From: Pseudomonadota bacterium
GTDB taxonomy: Bacteria; Desulfobacterota; Binatia; Binatales; Binataceae
Direction of reading: 5' to 3'
Assembly: GCA_021324455.1 (NCBI GenBank)
Contig: JAJPJA010000103.1
Location: 1 to 64,000, forward strand
Length of the DNA: 64,000 nucleotides
The notes beneath the pieces are model-generated. The model did no database searches. It saw only the letters and a program-made list of their open reading frames with translations, and was not told the DNA's origin. The translations under genes were made by a program, and so were the position numbers. Below are positions 29,526 to 37,868 of this stretch, piece after piece; the stretch's first letter is position 1; each line of letters opens with the position of its first letter.

Positions 29526-30974
29526 ATGTTGCTGCGATCACCGCTGAAGGCTCTGGCGCTGCCGTTGCTGTCCGCCGTGCTTTGCCTGGTCTTGCTGGCG
29601 CCGGCCTGCGGGGAGGACCAGTTGTGGACGGATTGGTCCTCTTCAGAGGCGCCGCCCAGGGCGCAGGCGTTGCCGGATTTTGTCGATCTGGCGGCGAAGC
29701 TGAGTCCCACGGTGGTCAACATATCCACCGAATCGCAGGGCGGCAGCGGCGAGCCGCCGGCGTCCAATGAACGTGAATTCGAGATTCCGCCGGAGGAGCG
29801 TTTCGGTTTGCCGCGCGGCGTCAAGAGCCTGGGTTCCGGCTTCATTATCAACAAGAACGGCTATATCCTCACCAACGATCACGTGGTCGAGAACGCGGAC
29901 AAGATCAAGGTTACGCTCACCGATGGACGCGACTACAGCGCCCGGATAATCGGCCGCGACTCCAAGACCGACGTGGCGCTGCTGAAGATCGATACCGGGG
30001 TACCGCTGCCGGCGGCGCCGCTGGGCGATTCGAGTCATCTGCGCGTGGGGCAATGGGTGATGGCGATCGGCAATCCGTTTGGCTTCGACCATTCGGTTAC
30101 GGCCGGCATCGTCAGCGCCAAGACGCGGTTCATTCCTGGCAGCTACAACGACTACATCCAGACCGACGCGTCGATAAATCCCGGCAACTCGGGAGGTCCG
30201 CTGATCGATCTGAGCGGGTCGGTGATCGGGGTCAATTCGGCTATTTATACCCGCACCGGATCCAGCATGGGCATCGGCTTCGCCATTCCCATCAACCTTG
30301 TCAAGGAAGAAATCCAGGCGCTGCGCACGCAGGGCAAGGTGACTCGGGGATGGCTGGGTGTTTACATACAGAAGGTTACCCCGGCGCTGGCCGATTCGCT
30401 GGGTCTGGCGCAGCCGCAGGGAGCGCTGGTGGCCGACGTGCTCAAGGACAGTCCCGCGATGGCGGCGGGGATCAAGCGTGGAGATGTGATCGTCAGTTTC
30501 AACAATCAGCCGATCAAGGAATCGCAGGAACTGCCGTTGATGGTTGGTGAAACGCCGGTGGGCCGCACCGTCAGTCTGAAAATCATTCGCGGCCGCGCCG
30601 CGCGCCAGGTGGCGGTCAGGATCAGTCCGTCGCGCGAGGAAGAGATCCAGAAGGCGATGTCCATCCAGGAGCAGGCGCCGGGCGCGCGCGGCGCCGCCTT
30701 AGGCCTGGAGGTGGAGAACATTACCCCGCAAGTGGCGCATCAACTGGGTATGGCCGACAACGCCGGAGTCGTAATTACCCGGGTGCAGCCGGGCAGTTCG
30801 GCCGAGGACGCGGGATTGCGCCGGCGCGATATCATCCTCGAGGTGGATCGCCAGCCAATCAAGGATGTCCGCGGTTACGAGCAGGCCCTGGCGAAAAACG
30901 GCGCCCGTTCCGTGCTGCTGCTGATCGAGCGGGGCGGCAGCACCTTGTTTGTCCCCCTCAAACGGCAGGGCTGA
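29526..30974 (+). CDS. Do/DegP/DegQ family periplasmic serine endoprotease
   Basis: LTNDHVVENADKI (His), SKTDVALLKI (Asp), INPGNSGGPLIDLSG (Ser), two PDZ domains. Confidence 0.93.
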   Translation: MLLRSPLKALALPLLSAVLCLVLLAPACGEDQLWTDWSSSEAPPRAQALPDFVDLAAKLSPTVVNISTESQGGSGEPPASNEREFEIPPEERFGLPRGVKSLGSGFIINKNGYILTNDHVVENADKIKVTLTDGRDYSARIIGRDSKTDVALLKIDTGVPLPAAPLGDSSHLRVGQWVMAIGNPFGFDHSVTAGIVSAKTRFIPGSYNDYIQTDASINPGNSGGPLIDLSGSVIGVNSAIYTRTGSSMGIGFAIPINLVKEEIQALRTQGKVTRGWLGVYIQKVTPALADSLGLAQPQGALVADVLKDSPAMAAGIKRGDVIVSFNNQPIKESQELPLMVGETPVGRTVSLKIIRGRAARQVAVRISPSREEEIQKAMSIQEQAPGARGAALGLEVENITPQVAHQLGMADNAGVVITRVQPGSSAEDAGLRRRDIILEVDRQPIKDVRGYEQALAKNGARSVLLLIERGGSTLFVPLKRQG

Positions 30975-31009
30975 GAAAAATCCGTATCAGGCTGCGGCGT
31001 ACGCTCGCA

Positions 31010-33307
31010 ATGTTCAGAAGATTTTTCAGGTTGCTGCTGAAGGTGATGCTGTTTGCGGCGGCGGCGATCGTGCTGTTCGTGGTCCCGCCGACGATCTATT
31101 ACTGCTACAGCTATTACGAATCGCTGGAGAATGAGGTGGTTACCCGCTTCTCCGGCCGCCGCTGGGACATCCCTTCTCAAATCTATTCCGACTCTTTGGT
31201 GGTCTATCCCGGGATTAACCTGCAGGACACCGGCTTTTTTCAACGGCTGGCAAGATTGAACTACCGGCCCAAGGCCACCCCGGCCCAGGTCTCGGGCCGC
31301 GGCGAGTACTGCTACGAGCCGAACAAAGGCCGGATGCTCCTGTTCCTGCACGCGTTCGGCTATCCCTATCATCAGTTCGACGGACAACTGGTTGACGTGC
31401 GGCTGAATTCCGAACAGCAGGTCGAGGAACTGCGCGACGGCGTGACGCACAAGCCGATCGACACCTTCGAACTGGAGCCGGAGCCGATCAGCGGTATTTA
31501 CCAGGGGACATGGGAACAGCGCCGGCTGGTGCGCCTGTCGCAAATCCCGCCCGCCCTGATCGACGCCATCCTGGCCGCCGAGGACCATCGCTTTTACGAG
31601 CATCACGGGCTCGACCCGATCCGGATCGCGAAGGCGGCGTGGATCAATATCCATTCCGGCCACGTGGTGCAGGGCGGTTCGACCCTGACCCAGCAACTGA
31701 TGAAGAATTTTTTCCTGACCCAAAAGCGCGATTGGCATCGCAAGATGAAGGAAGCGCTGATGGCGTATATCGCGGAGCGGCGTTATTCGAAAGACGAGAT
31801 CCTGGAGAACTACATCAATGATATCTACCTGGGCCAGCGCGGACAGGAAGGTATTTATGGGGTGTGGGAAGCCTCCGAGTATTATTTCTCCAAGGTGCCG
31901 CGCGATTTGACCATCGGCGAGATGGCGACGATCGCCGGGATGATCCGCTCTCCCAACCGCTATAATCCGCTGCGCCATCCCGACGCCGCCCGCAAACGCC
32001 GCGACGAGGTCCTGGTGCTGATGTTCGCCGACGGATACATCAGCCGCGCCGCGCTGGCGCAGGCGATGGCGGAGCCGATCGCGGCGCGCGAAACCTTTAC
32101 CGAGAACAACGACGCCCCCTACTTCGTCGACTACGTCAAACACGAACTGGCCGAACGCTATCCGCCCGAGGTGCTGACCGGAGAGGGACTGCGGATCTTT
32201 ACCACGCTCGATATCCATACCCAGAAGCTTGCGGTCAACGCCGTCCAGAGCAATCTGACGAAGCTCGAAAACCAGCATCCGCGCCTGCGCCGCAAGGAAG
32301 CCAGCGACCGGCTGGAGGCGGCGCTGGTGGCAATCGAGCCGCAAAGCGGGAAGATTCGCGCCATGGTGGGCGGACGCGATTACCGCTCCAGCCAGTTCAA
32401 TCGCGTGGTCCAGTCCCATCGCCAGCCCGGATCGATCTTCAAACCGGTCACTTATCTGGCGGCGCTGGATGAAACGCTTTCCGGCGAAGGTCATTTCCTG
32501 CCCACCACCGTGATCGACGACGAGCCGTTCACCTGGTACTACGGCGGGATGAGCTGGTCGCCGGCCAATTACAAGAACCGCTACTTCGGCGCGGTCACGC
32601 TGCAGTTCGCCCTGGCCGAATCGCTCAACTCCGCGACCTCGCGCCTCGCCCATGAAGTGGGGTTGCATCGGATTCGCGAGATGGCGCGCAAGCTCGGCTT
32701 TGGTGAGCTGCCGCCCTATCCGTCGATCGTGCTGGGCGGGATTGAAGTGACCCCGATGCAGGTGGCGCGCGCCTACGCGATCCTGGCCAACGGCGGTTTG
32801 GAAGTCCCGCCCTACGCCGTCACCGCGGTGGTGGATCGCGACGGCCGGGTGATCGAAGGGCACGAGATCAAAGCCGAGCAGGTGCTGCCTGCCCAACTGG
32901 CCTACGAAATGGATTACATGCTGCAGCAGGTGATCAAGCATGGCACCGGGCATGAGGCCATCAAGGCGGGCTTCAATCGTCCCGCCGCCGGCAAGACCGG
33001 CACCACCAACGACGAGAAGGACGCCTGGTTCGCGGGCTTTACGCCCGACCTGCTGGCGGTTGTGTGGACCGGGTTCGACAAGAAGGAAGAGCTGGACCTG
33101 ACCGGAGCGCAGGCGGCGCTGCCGATCTGGACCACGTTTATGATCGACGCGGAGGCGGGCCGTCCGCCCACCGATTTTCCAACTCCGCCGGGTATCGGCA
33201 TCTGGCGCGCGCAGCCCAGCCCGGATGAAACCGTGGAGAGCGAAGGCGGGGCTGCGGATACGACCGCCAAATCGCCCGATTTACCTGAAAGCGATCCCAA
33301 CGATTGA
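31010..33307 (+). CDS. Penicillin-binding protein 1B-like bifunctional glycosyltransferase/transpeptidase with UB2H-like region
   Basis: AAEDHRFYEHHGLD and GGSTLTQQLMKNFF (GT51), SRQPGSIFKP-type transpeptidase motif SHRQPGSIFKPVTY, SLNSATSRLA, GKTGTTNDEKDAWFAG; UB2H-like LNYRP...GEYCYEP...FLHAFGYP. Confidence 0.92.
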   Translation: MFRRFFRLLLKVMLFAAAAIVLFVVPPTIYYCYSYYESLENEVVTRFSGRRWDIPSQIYSDSLVVYPGINLQDTGFFQRLARLNYRPKATPAQVSGRGEYCYEPNKGRMLLFLHAFGYPYHQFDGQLVDVRLNSEQQVEELRDGVTHKPIDTFELEPEPISGIYQGTWEQRRLVRLSQIPPALIDAILAAEDHRFYEHHGLDPIRIAKAAWINIHSGHVVQGGSTLTQQLMKNFFLTQKRDWHRKMKEALMAYIAERRYSKDEILENYINDIYLGQRGQEGIYGVWEASEYYFSKVPRDLTIGEMATIAGMIRSPNRYNPLRHPDAARKRRDEVLVLMFADGYISRAALAQAMAEPIAARETFTENNDAPYFVDYVKHELAERYPPEVLTGEGLRIFTTLDIHTQKLAVNAVQSNLTKLENQHPRLRRKEASDRLEAALVAIEPQSGKIRAMVGGRDYRSSQFNRVVQSHRQPGSIFKPVTYLAALDETLSGEGHFLPTTVIDDEPFTWYYGGMSWSPANYKNRYFGAVTLQFALAESLNSATSRLAHEVGLHRIREMARKLGFGELPPYPSIVLGGIEVTPMQVARAYAILANGGLEVPPYAVTAVVDRDGRVIEGHEIKAEQVLPAQLAYEMDYMLQQVIKHGTGHEAIKAGFNRPAAGKTGTTNDEKDAWFAGFTPDLLAVVWTGFDKKEELDLTGAQAALPIWTTFMIDAEAGRPPTDFPTPPGIGIWRAQPSPDETVESEGGAADTTAKSPDLPESDPND

Positions 33308-34281
33308 AGTTCGCCCGCACCATCCTGATCGTGCAGGCGCTGATGCTGTTGGCGGCCGCTTTGGTCGTCAATTCCTGTTACAACGCGCCGCCGCCGCCGA
33401 TAGCGCCAGCGCCGCAGGCGACGCCGCCGCAGGTCGAGGAAAATCCCGAAGCTTTGGAGACTCCGCCCGCGCCCTGGCCGGTACCCTCGCTGATCGAGGA
33501 GAACATCAGCCCCGAGGCGACTTCGACCCCTTCTCCCACCGATACTCCGACCGCAACCGATACTCCGTTCGGGCAAACGCCGGCGCCGACGCAGACGCCC
33601 AGTCCCACGCCCACCAACAGTCCGACGCCGACGCCTACTCCGGAACCGACGCCGCAGCCCGACTTCAGCCAGAGTCTGCCGGCCGGGCAACTCAGCGACC
33701 GGCCGCTTGAGGCCGACATCAATGCCGCCGCGCTGCCCACGCGCAAAACCTCGATTCGAATCGCGGACCGCGCCCGCACCGAACTGCTCAAGCATGACCC
33801 GGACGAGGCGATCAGAACCCTGGGGCGGGCGCTTTCAATCGACGCCGGAAATCCTTACGTTTACTTCTACCTGGGCCGCGCTTACCTGATGAAGCACAAT
33901 TACCAGCAGGCGATGACCTTCTGGGAGCGCGCGGCGATCGGGTTTGCGGATAGTCCGCAATGGCTCAGCGAGGTGTTGAGCTTCGAAGGCTCGGTCAAAG
34001 AGCGGCTGGGAGATACGGACGCCGCGCGCAACGATTTTGCGCGTGCCCTCAAGCTGGCGCCCGACAACCAGCTGGCCAAAGACGGCTACACCCGATTGGG
34101 TCCGCCGCCGCCGCCACCCGAGTCCGAACCCACTGAGGCTGAGCCGCCGGGCGGAGAAGCGCCGCCCGAAGAAGCGGAGCCGCCCCCGCCGCCGGCCGAG
34201 GGTGAGCCGCCGCCGGCTGAGGAAAGCATGCCGTCCGAGGTGCCGACTCCGTCCGACGCGCCGCCTGCGACAACCAATTAG
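33304..34281 (+). CDS. TPR lipoprotein with Pro/Thr-rich linker and Pro/Glu-rich tail
   Basis: Hydrophobic leader ending VVNSC; PTPTPTPEPTPQP linker; TPR-like ALSIDAGNPYVYFYLGRAYLMKHNYQQAMTFWERA; TTG start overlapping the PBP stop (TTGA). Confidence 0.75.
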   Translation: MKFARTILIVQALMLLAAALVVNSCYNAPPPPIAPAPQATPPQVEENPEALETPPAPWPVPSLIEENISPEATSTPSPTDTPTATDTPFGQTPAPTQTPSPTPTNSPTPTPTPEPTPQPDFSQSLPAGQLSDRPLEADINAAALPTRKTSIRIADRARTELLKHDPDEAIRTLGRALSIDAGNPYVYFYLGRAYLMKHNYQQAMTFWERAAIGFADSPQWLSEVLSFEGSVKERLGDTDAARNDFARALKLAPDNQLAKDGYTRLGPPPPPPESEPTEAEPPGGEAPPEEAEPPPPPAEGEPPPAEESMPSEVPTPSDAPPATTN

Positions 34282-34291
34282 GAATCCGAAC

Positions 34292-35296
34292 ATGCTCATA
34301 CTGGGAATTGAAAGTTCATGCGATGACAGCGCCGCCGCGGTGCTGGAGGCGGCGCGTCCCGGCGAGGCGCTGGTGCGCTCCAGCGTGGTGGCCAACCAGG
34401 ACGACATCCATCGCGCCTTCGGCGGCATCGTTCCGGAGCTGGCGTCGCGCAACCATGTAGTTACGATCACGCCCGTAGTCGAACGCGCGCTGGCGGCTGC
34501 GGGATGCAAACTGAACGATATCGAGGCGATTGCCGTCACCCGCGGACCGGGTCTGGTGGGGTCGCTGCTGGTCGGCCTGATGTACGCCAAGGGGCTGGCG
34601 CAGACGCTGGATGTTCCGATCGTCGGCGTGAATCATCTGGAAGGGCATCTGCTGGCCCCCCTGCTGGAGCATCGCATCGCAATGCCGTTTCTGGCGCTGG
34701 TGGTGTCGGGCGGGCATACGTCGCTATTCGTGGTCAGCGGCTTTGGCCAGTATCGCGAGGTAGGGCGCACGCGCGATGACGCCGCGGGTGAGGCGTTCGA
34801 CAAGGTTGCGAAGATGATGTCGCTGGGATATCCGGGCGGCAGGATTATCGACGAACTGAGCCGGCGCGGCAACCCGCTGCGCGTCAAGCTGCCGCGCGCG
34901 CGGATCAAGGGCGCGCCGCTGGACTTCAGCTTCAGCGGGATTAAAACCGCCGTCGCCACGCTTTTGCGCAGCGAGGGGGCGGTTGGAATCGCGGCGGAGG
35001 ATCTGGCCGCGAGTTTCCAGGAAACCGTGGTCGAGATGCTGATTCGGCCGACCTTGGCGGCGGCGCGGCAGTTCGCGGTCTCGACTATCGCGCTGACCGG
35101 CGGCGTGGCCGCCAACTCCCGCCTGCGGACGCGATTGGCTGAAGCGGCGGCGCGGGAGGCGCGCCATCTGATCGCGCCCTCATTTAAATATTGTACCGAC
35201 AACGCGGCGATGATCGCGATGGCGGGAAGCTGGCGTCTGCTGCGCGGCGACCGCGACTCGCTCGAGATCGACGCCGAGGCCAACCTCCCGCTGTGA
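34292..35296 (+). CDS. tsaD: tRNA N6-adenosine threonylcarbamoyltransferase
   Basis: ILGIESSCDDSAAAVLE, NHLEGHLLAPLLE, VVSGGHTSLFVV, TGGVAANSRLR. ATG at 34292. Confidence 0.96.
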   Translation: MLILGIESSCDDSAAAVLEAARPGEALVRSSVVANQDDIHRAFGGIVPELASRNHVVTITPVVERALAAAGCKLNDIEAIAVTRGPGLVGSLLVGLMYAKGLAQTLDVPIVGVNHLEGHLLAPLLEHRIAMPFLALVVSGGHTSLFVVSGFGQYREVGRTRDDAAGEAFDKVAKMMSLGYPGGRIIDELSRRGNPLRVKLPRARIKGAPLDFSFSGIKTAVATLLRSEGAVGIAAEDLAASFQETVVEMLIRPTLAAARQFAVSTIALTGGVAANSRLRTRLAEAAAREARHLIAPSFKYCTDNAAMIAMAGSWRLLRGDRDSLEIDAEANLPL

Positions 35297-35335
35297 TCGC
35301 GCTGGTCCTTATTCGCACAGTCGCCCTGTGGCTGC

Positions 35336-36358
35336 GTGGCCCACAATCTTTCGTGCGAGAGGGCCGGCGTGGCTGATGCGTTTGGGGCAAGCGTTACACC
35401 GTTGACTGCCGACAAGAAACATCCTCCCCCCAACCTTTTCCCTGATCAGGCTGGGGGGTTCAGAAAGCTTTCGGGGGCGGAACTTCCGCGCCGAGCTGGA
35501 GCCGATTCCCCGGCGCACGCCCTGCGCGAGGCCGGGGTGCGGCCCAGCAAGGGGCGCGGGCAGAATTTTCTGGTGCAGGGCGCGGTCGCGGATCGCATCG
35601 TCGCGCTCGCCGAACTCCGGCGCGGCGCCGAAGTGGTCGAGATCGGTCCCGGTTTGGGCATCCTCAGCGAGCGCATCGTGTCGGCGCCGATCTCGATGCT
35701 GCATCTGGTGGAATTGGACCGCGAACTTGCGGCGCGGCTGCGGGTGCGCCTGACGGGGCGATTCAATTTGATCGAGGGCGATTTTCTCAAGCTCAACCTG
35801 CGCGACATCGTGGTGCATCCGCCGGTCACGGTTATCGGCAATCTGCCCTTCAATGCCGCCGCCGCGATCCTGCGCCAACTGGGCGGCGCGCGGGATCTGA
35901 TCGCGCGGATGGTGCTGATGTTTCAGCGCGAAGTGGGCGAGCGGCTGCGCGCGCGCGCGGGCGATCCCGCCTACGCCGCGCTGAGCGTCTTGACCGCGAT
36001 GGATTGGGAAATCCAGCAGCATTTCAGGGTCGAGGCGGGCAGCTTCCATCCGCGGCCCAAAGTCGACGCCGAAGTACTATGCCTCCTGCCGCGGCGCGGC
36101 GTCCGGTGTGCGCCTGAGCTGCGTAAGCTGCTGGTCGATGTGATTCGAGCCGGATTTGCCGTCCGGCGCAAGACCCTGCGCAACGCCTTGAGCGCCGGCT
36201 TGAATATCGACGCGCACTCGGTTCAGGCCGCTTTGCGCCTGGCCGATATCGCCGCGACCGAGCGCGCGGAGCGGCTTTCACTGGCGGATTTCGTGCGGCT
36301 GGCCGGGGCGATTGAAACCGTTTTGGCGCACGCCGCACACTGCCTGCACGATGCCTGA
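35336..36358 (+). CDS. rsmA: 16S rRNA (adenine(1518)-N6/adenine(1519)-N6)-dimethyltransferase
   Basis: RPSKGRGQNFLV, EIGPGLGILSERIV, VIGNLPFNAAAAIL. The true start is probably well downstream of 35336. Confidence 0.92.
   Translation: MAHNLSCERAGVADAFGASVTPLTADKKHPPPNLFPDQAGGFRKLSGAELPRRAGADSPAHALREAGVRPSKGRGQNFLVQGAVADRIVALAELRRGAEVVEIGPGLGILSERIVSAPISMLHLVELDRELAARLRVRLTGRFNLIEGDFLKLNLRDIVVHPPVTVIGNLPFNAAAAILRQLGGARDLIARMVLMFQREVGERLRARAGDPAYAALSVLTAMDWEIQQHFRVEAGSFHPRPKVDAEVLCLLPRRGVRCAPELRKLLVDVIRAGFAVRRKTLRNALSAGLNIDAHSVQAALRLADIAATERAERLSLADFVRLAGAIETVLAHAAHCLHDA
35426..35458. other. GC-rich imperfect stem-loop in the tsaD-rsmA region
   Basis: CCCCCCA(A)CC ... GG(C)TGGGGGG, enclosing the palindrome CCTGATCAGG (35441-35450). 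Confidence 0.4.
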
Positions 36359-37184
36359 ACTGCCCGAAGTCGAATCGCTGCGCCGGATGCTGCTGGAGTC
36401 GGCGCGCGGCCGCAAAATTGTCGCAGCGGCGATCAGAGAGCCGCGTTTGCGCCGGACCGTCGCCGACGACTTCATTCGCAAAATCACCGGCCGGGGTATC
36501 GACGCGATCGATCGGCGGGCGAAGTATCTGCTTTTGCGGCTAAGCGGCGCGGCCACTTTGCTGGTCCATCTGGGAATGAGCGGCAGCCTGACTCATCGCG
36601 GCAAGGACTTCGCCGACCTTGAATTCGACCCCGCCCATGACCATCTGCGGCTGGAACTGGATGACGGCAGCGCGCTGGTTTACAACGATCCGCGCCGCTT
36701 CGGCCTGATGAAACTGGTGGATTCCTTCGAATTGGATTCGGTCCAGGAATTGCGCGGGCTGGGTCCGGAGCCGCTCGAGGATGGATTCAACCCCGGGTAT
36801 CTGTTCAGGGCCACCCGCCGGCGCCGGGCGGCGATCAAGAACCTGCTGATGGATCAGCGGATCGTGGCGGGAATCGGCAATATCTACGCGTGCGAGATTC
36901 TGTTCCGCTGCCGTATCCGTCCGGGACGCGCCGCCGGCAGGATTACGCGCCGGGAGGCGGGTCTGATCGCATCGCACACCAAGCGTGTTCTGGCTAACGC
37001 AATCGGCGACGGCGGCACCACCTTCCGCAACTATCGCGATTCGCGCGGCCAGCCCGGACGATTCGCGGCCAGGTTGCAGGTCTACGGCCGCGAAGACCAG
37101 CCCTGCTATGCCTGCGGCACTCCGATCAAGTGCCGCGTGCTGGGGCAGCGCTCCAGCTTCTACTGTCCCAAATGCCAGCACTGA
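36351..37184 (+). CDS. mutM: Bifunctional DNA-formamidopyrimidine glycosylase/DNA-lyase
   Basis: N-terminal MPELPEVESLRR, C-terminal zinc finger CYACGTPIKCRVLGQRSSFYCPKCQ; start overlaps the rsmA end. Confidence 0.96.
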   Translation: MPELPEVESLRRMLLESARGRKIVAAAIREPRLRRTVADDFIRKITGRGIDAIDRRAKYLLLRLSGAATLLVHLGMSGSLTHRGKDFADLEFDPAHDHLRLELDDGSALVYNDPRRFGLMKLVDSFELDSVQELRGLGPEPLEDGFNPGYLFRATRRRRAAIKNLLMDQRIVAGIGNIYACEILFRCRIRPGRAAGRITRREAGLIASHTKRVLANAIGDGGTTFRNYRDSRGQPGRFAARLQVYGREDQPCYACGTPIKCRVLGQRSSFYCPKCQH

Positions 37185-37244
37185 AGCCGGTAGCGGGGAG
37201 AAACATCCCGAGCTGCGCCTGGAGTTTGCCTGCAGGCGGCAGGA

Positions 37245-37763
37245 TCAAAATCCCTGCTGGTCCGGTCTTCTCAGGCGCCGCACATGCCGATACTCCAGGA
37301 TGACCAACAGGACGACGATGATGTCCAGGATGGTGGTGATTCCCAGGAATAACGAAGTTTGCCGGCCAAGCTCGTAAAGCTGATAGATCGCGAATCCCGT
37401 GAACACTACGATTGCGGCCGGGTAGGACCACAGCTTGTTCGCCGCCAGTCCGCCGACGAGTCCCAGTTTCACGACACCGTGCACGATCAGAAACGCGGCT
37501 GCGGCAAACCTGCCGCGGATAACTGTAACGGTGTTGTGCACAATCAGGTTCGCCACCAGATCGGTCGGATCCTCTTTGAGTTCTCCCTGGACCAAAAACA
37601 GGATCGCGCCTCTGATCGAGGCGGCGGAAAGAAACAGCAGCAAAAAGCCTCCAATAAGCTCCAGGGCCCCGTCAACGCCTTTGGCAAGCACGCCGAGCTC
37701 AAAGAGCCGATGAAGGAGCCGCGCCCTCCTGCAGCTTTCCGGCGGAAGCTCGTCTTCTTTCAC
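37245..37763 (-). CDS. DUF2127-like membrane protein
   Basis: LLHRLFELGVLAKGVDGALELIGGFLLLFL, FLIVHGVVKLGLVGGLAANKLWSYPAAI; four TM segments. Confidence 0.75.
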   Translation of the reverse strand: MKEDELPPESCRRARLLHRLFELGVLAKGVDGALELIGGFLLLFLSAASIRGAILFLVQGELKEDPTDLVANLIVHNTVTVIRGRFAAAAFLIVHGVVKLGLVGGLAANKLWSYPAAIVVFTGFAIYQLYELGRQTSLFLGITTILDIIVVLLVILEYRHVRRLRRPDQQGF

Positions 37764-37868
37764 GTCGGCGGTTTCCTTTCCAATCGCGGCTAAGTGCCCG
37801 CTCCAATTGCCGTTCAGCGGATAAAATAGCAGGGTGCCTCCAGCCGCGAGCGGCGGCAGGCCAAACCT

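Noticed and set aside
30875-32953. 692-aa ORF on the - strand
   Set aside because: Antisense to the PBP1B gene, which has all expected catalytic motifs on the + strand.
33378-33791. Gly/Val-rich repeat ORF (GVGVGVGLLVGVGLGV) on the - strand
   Set aside because: Reverse complement of the Pro/Thr-rich linker in the TPR lipoprotein; not an independent gene.
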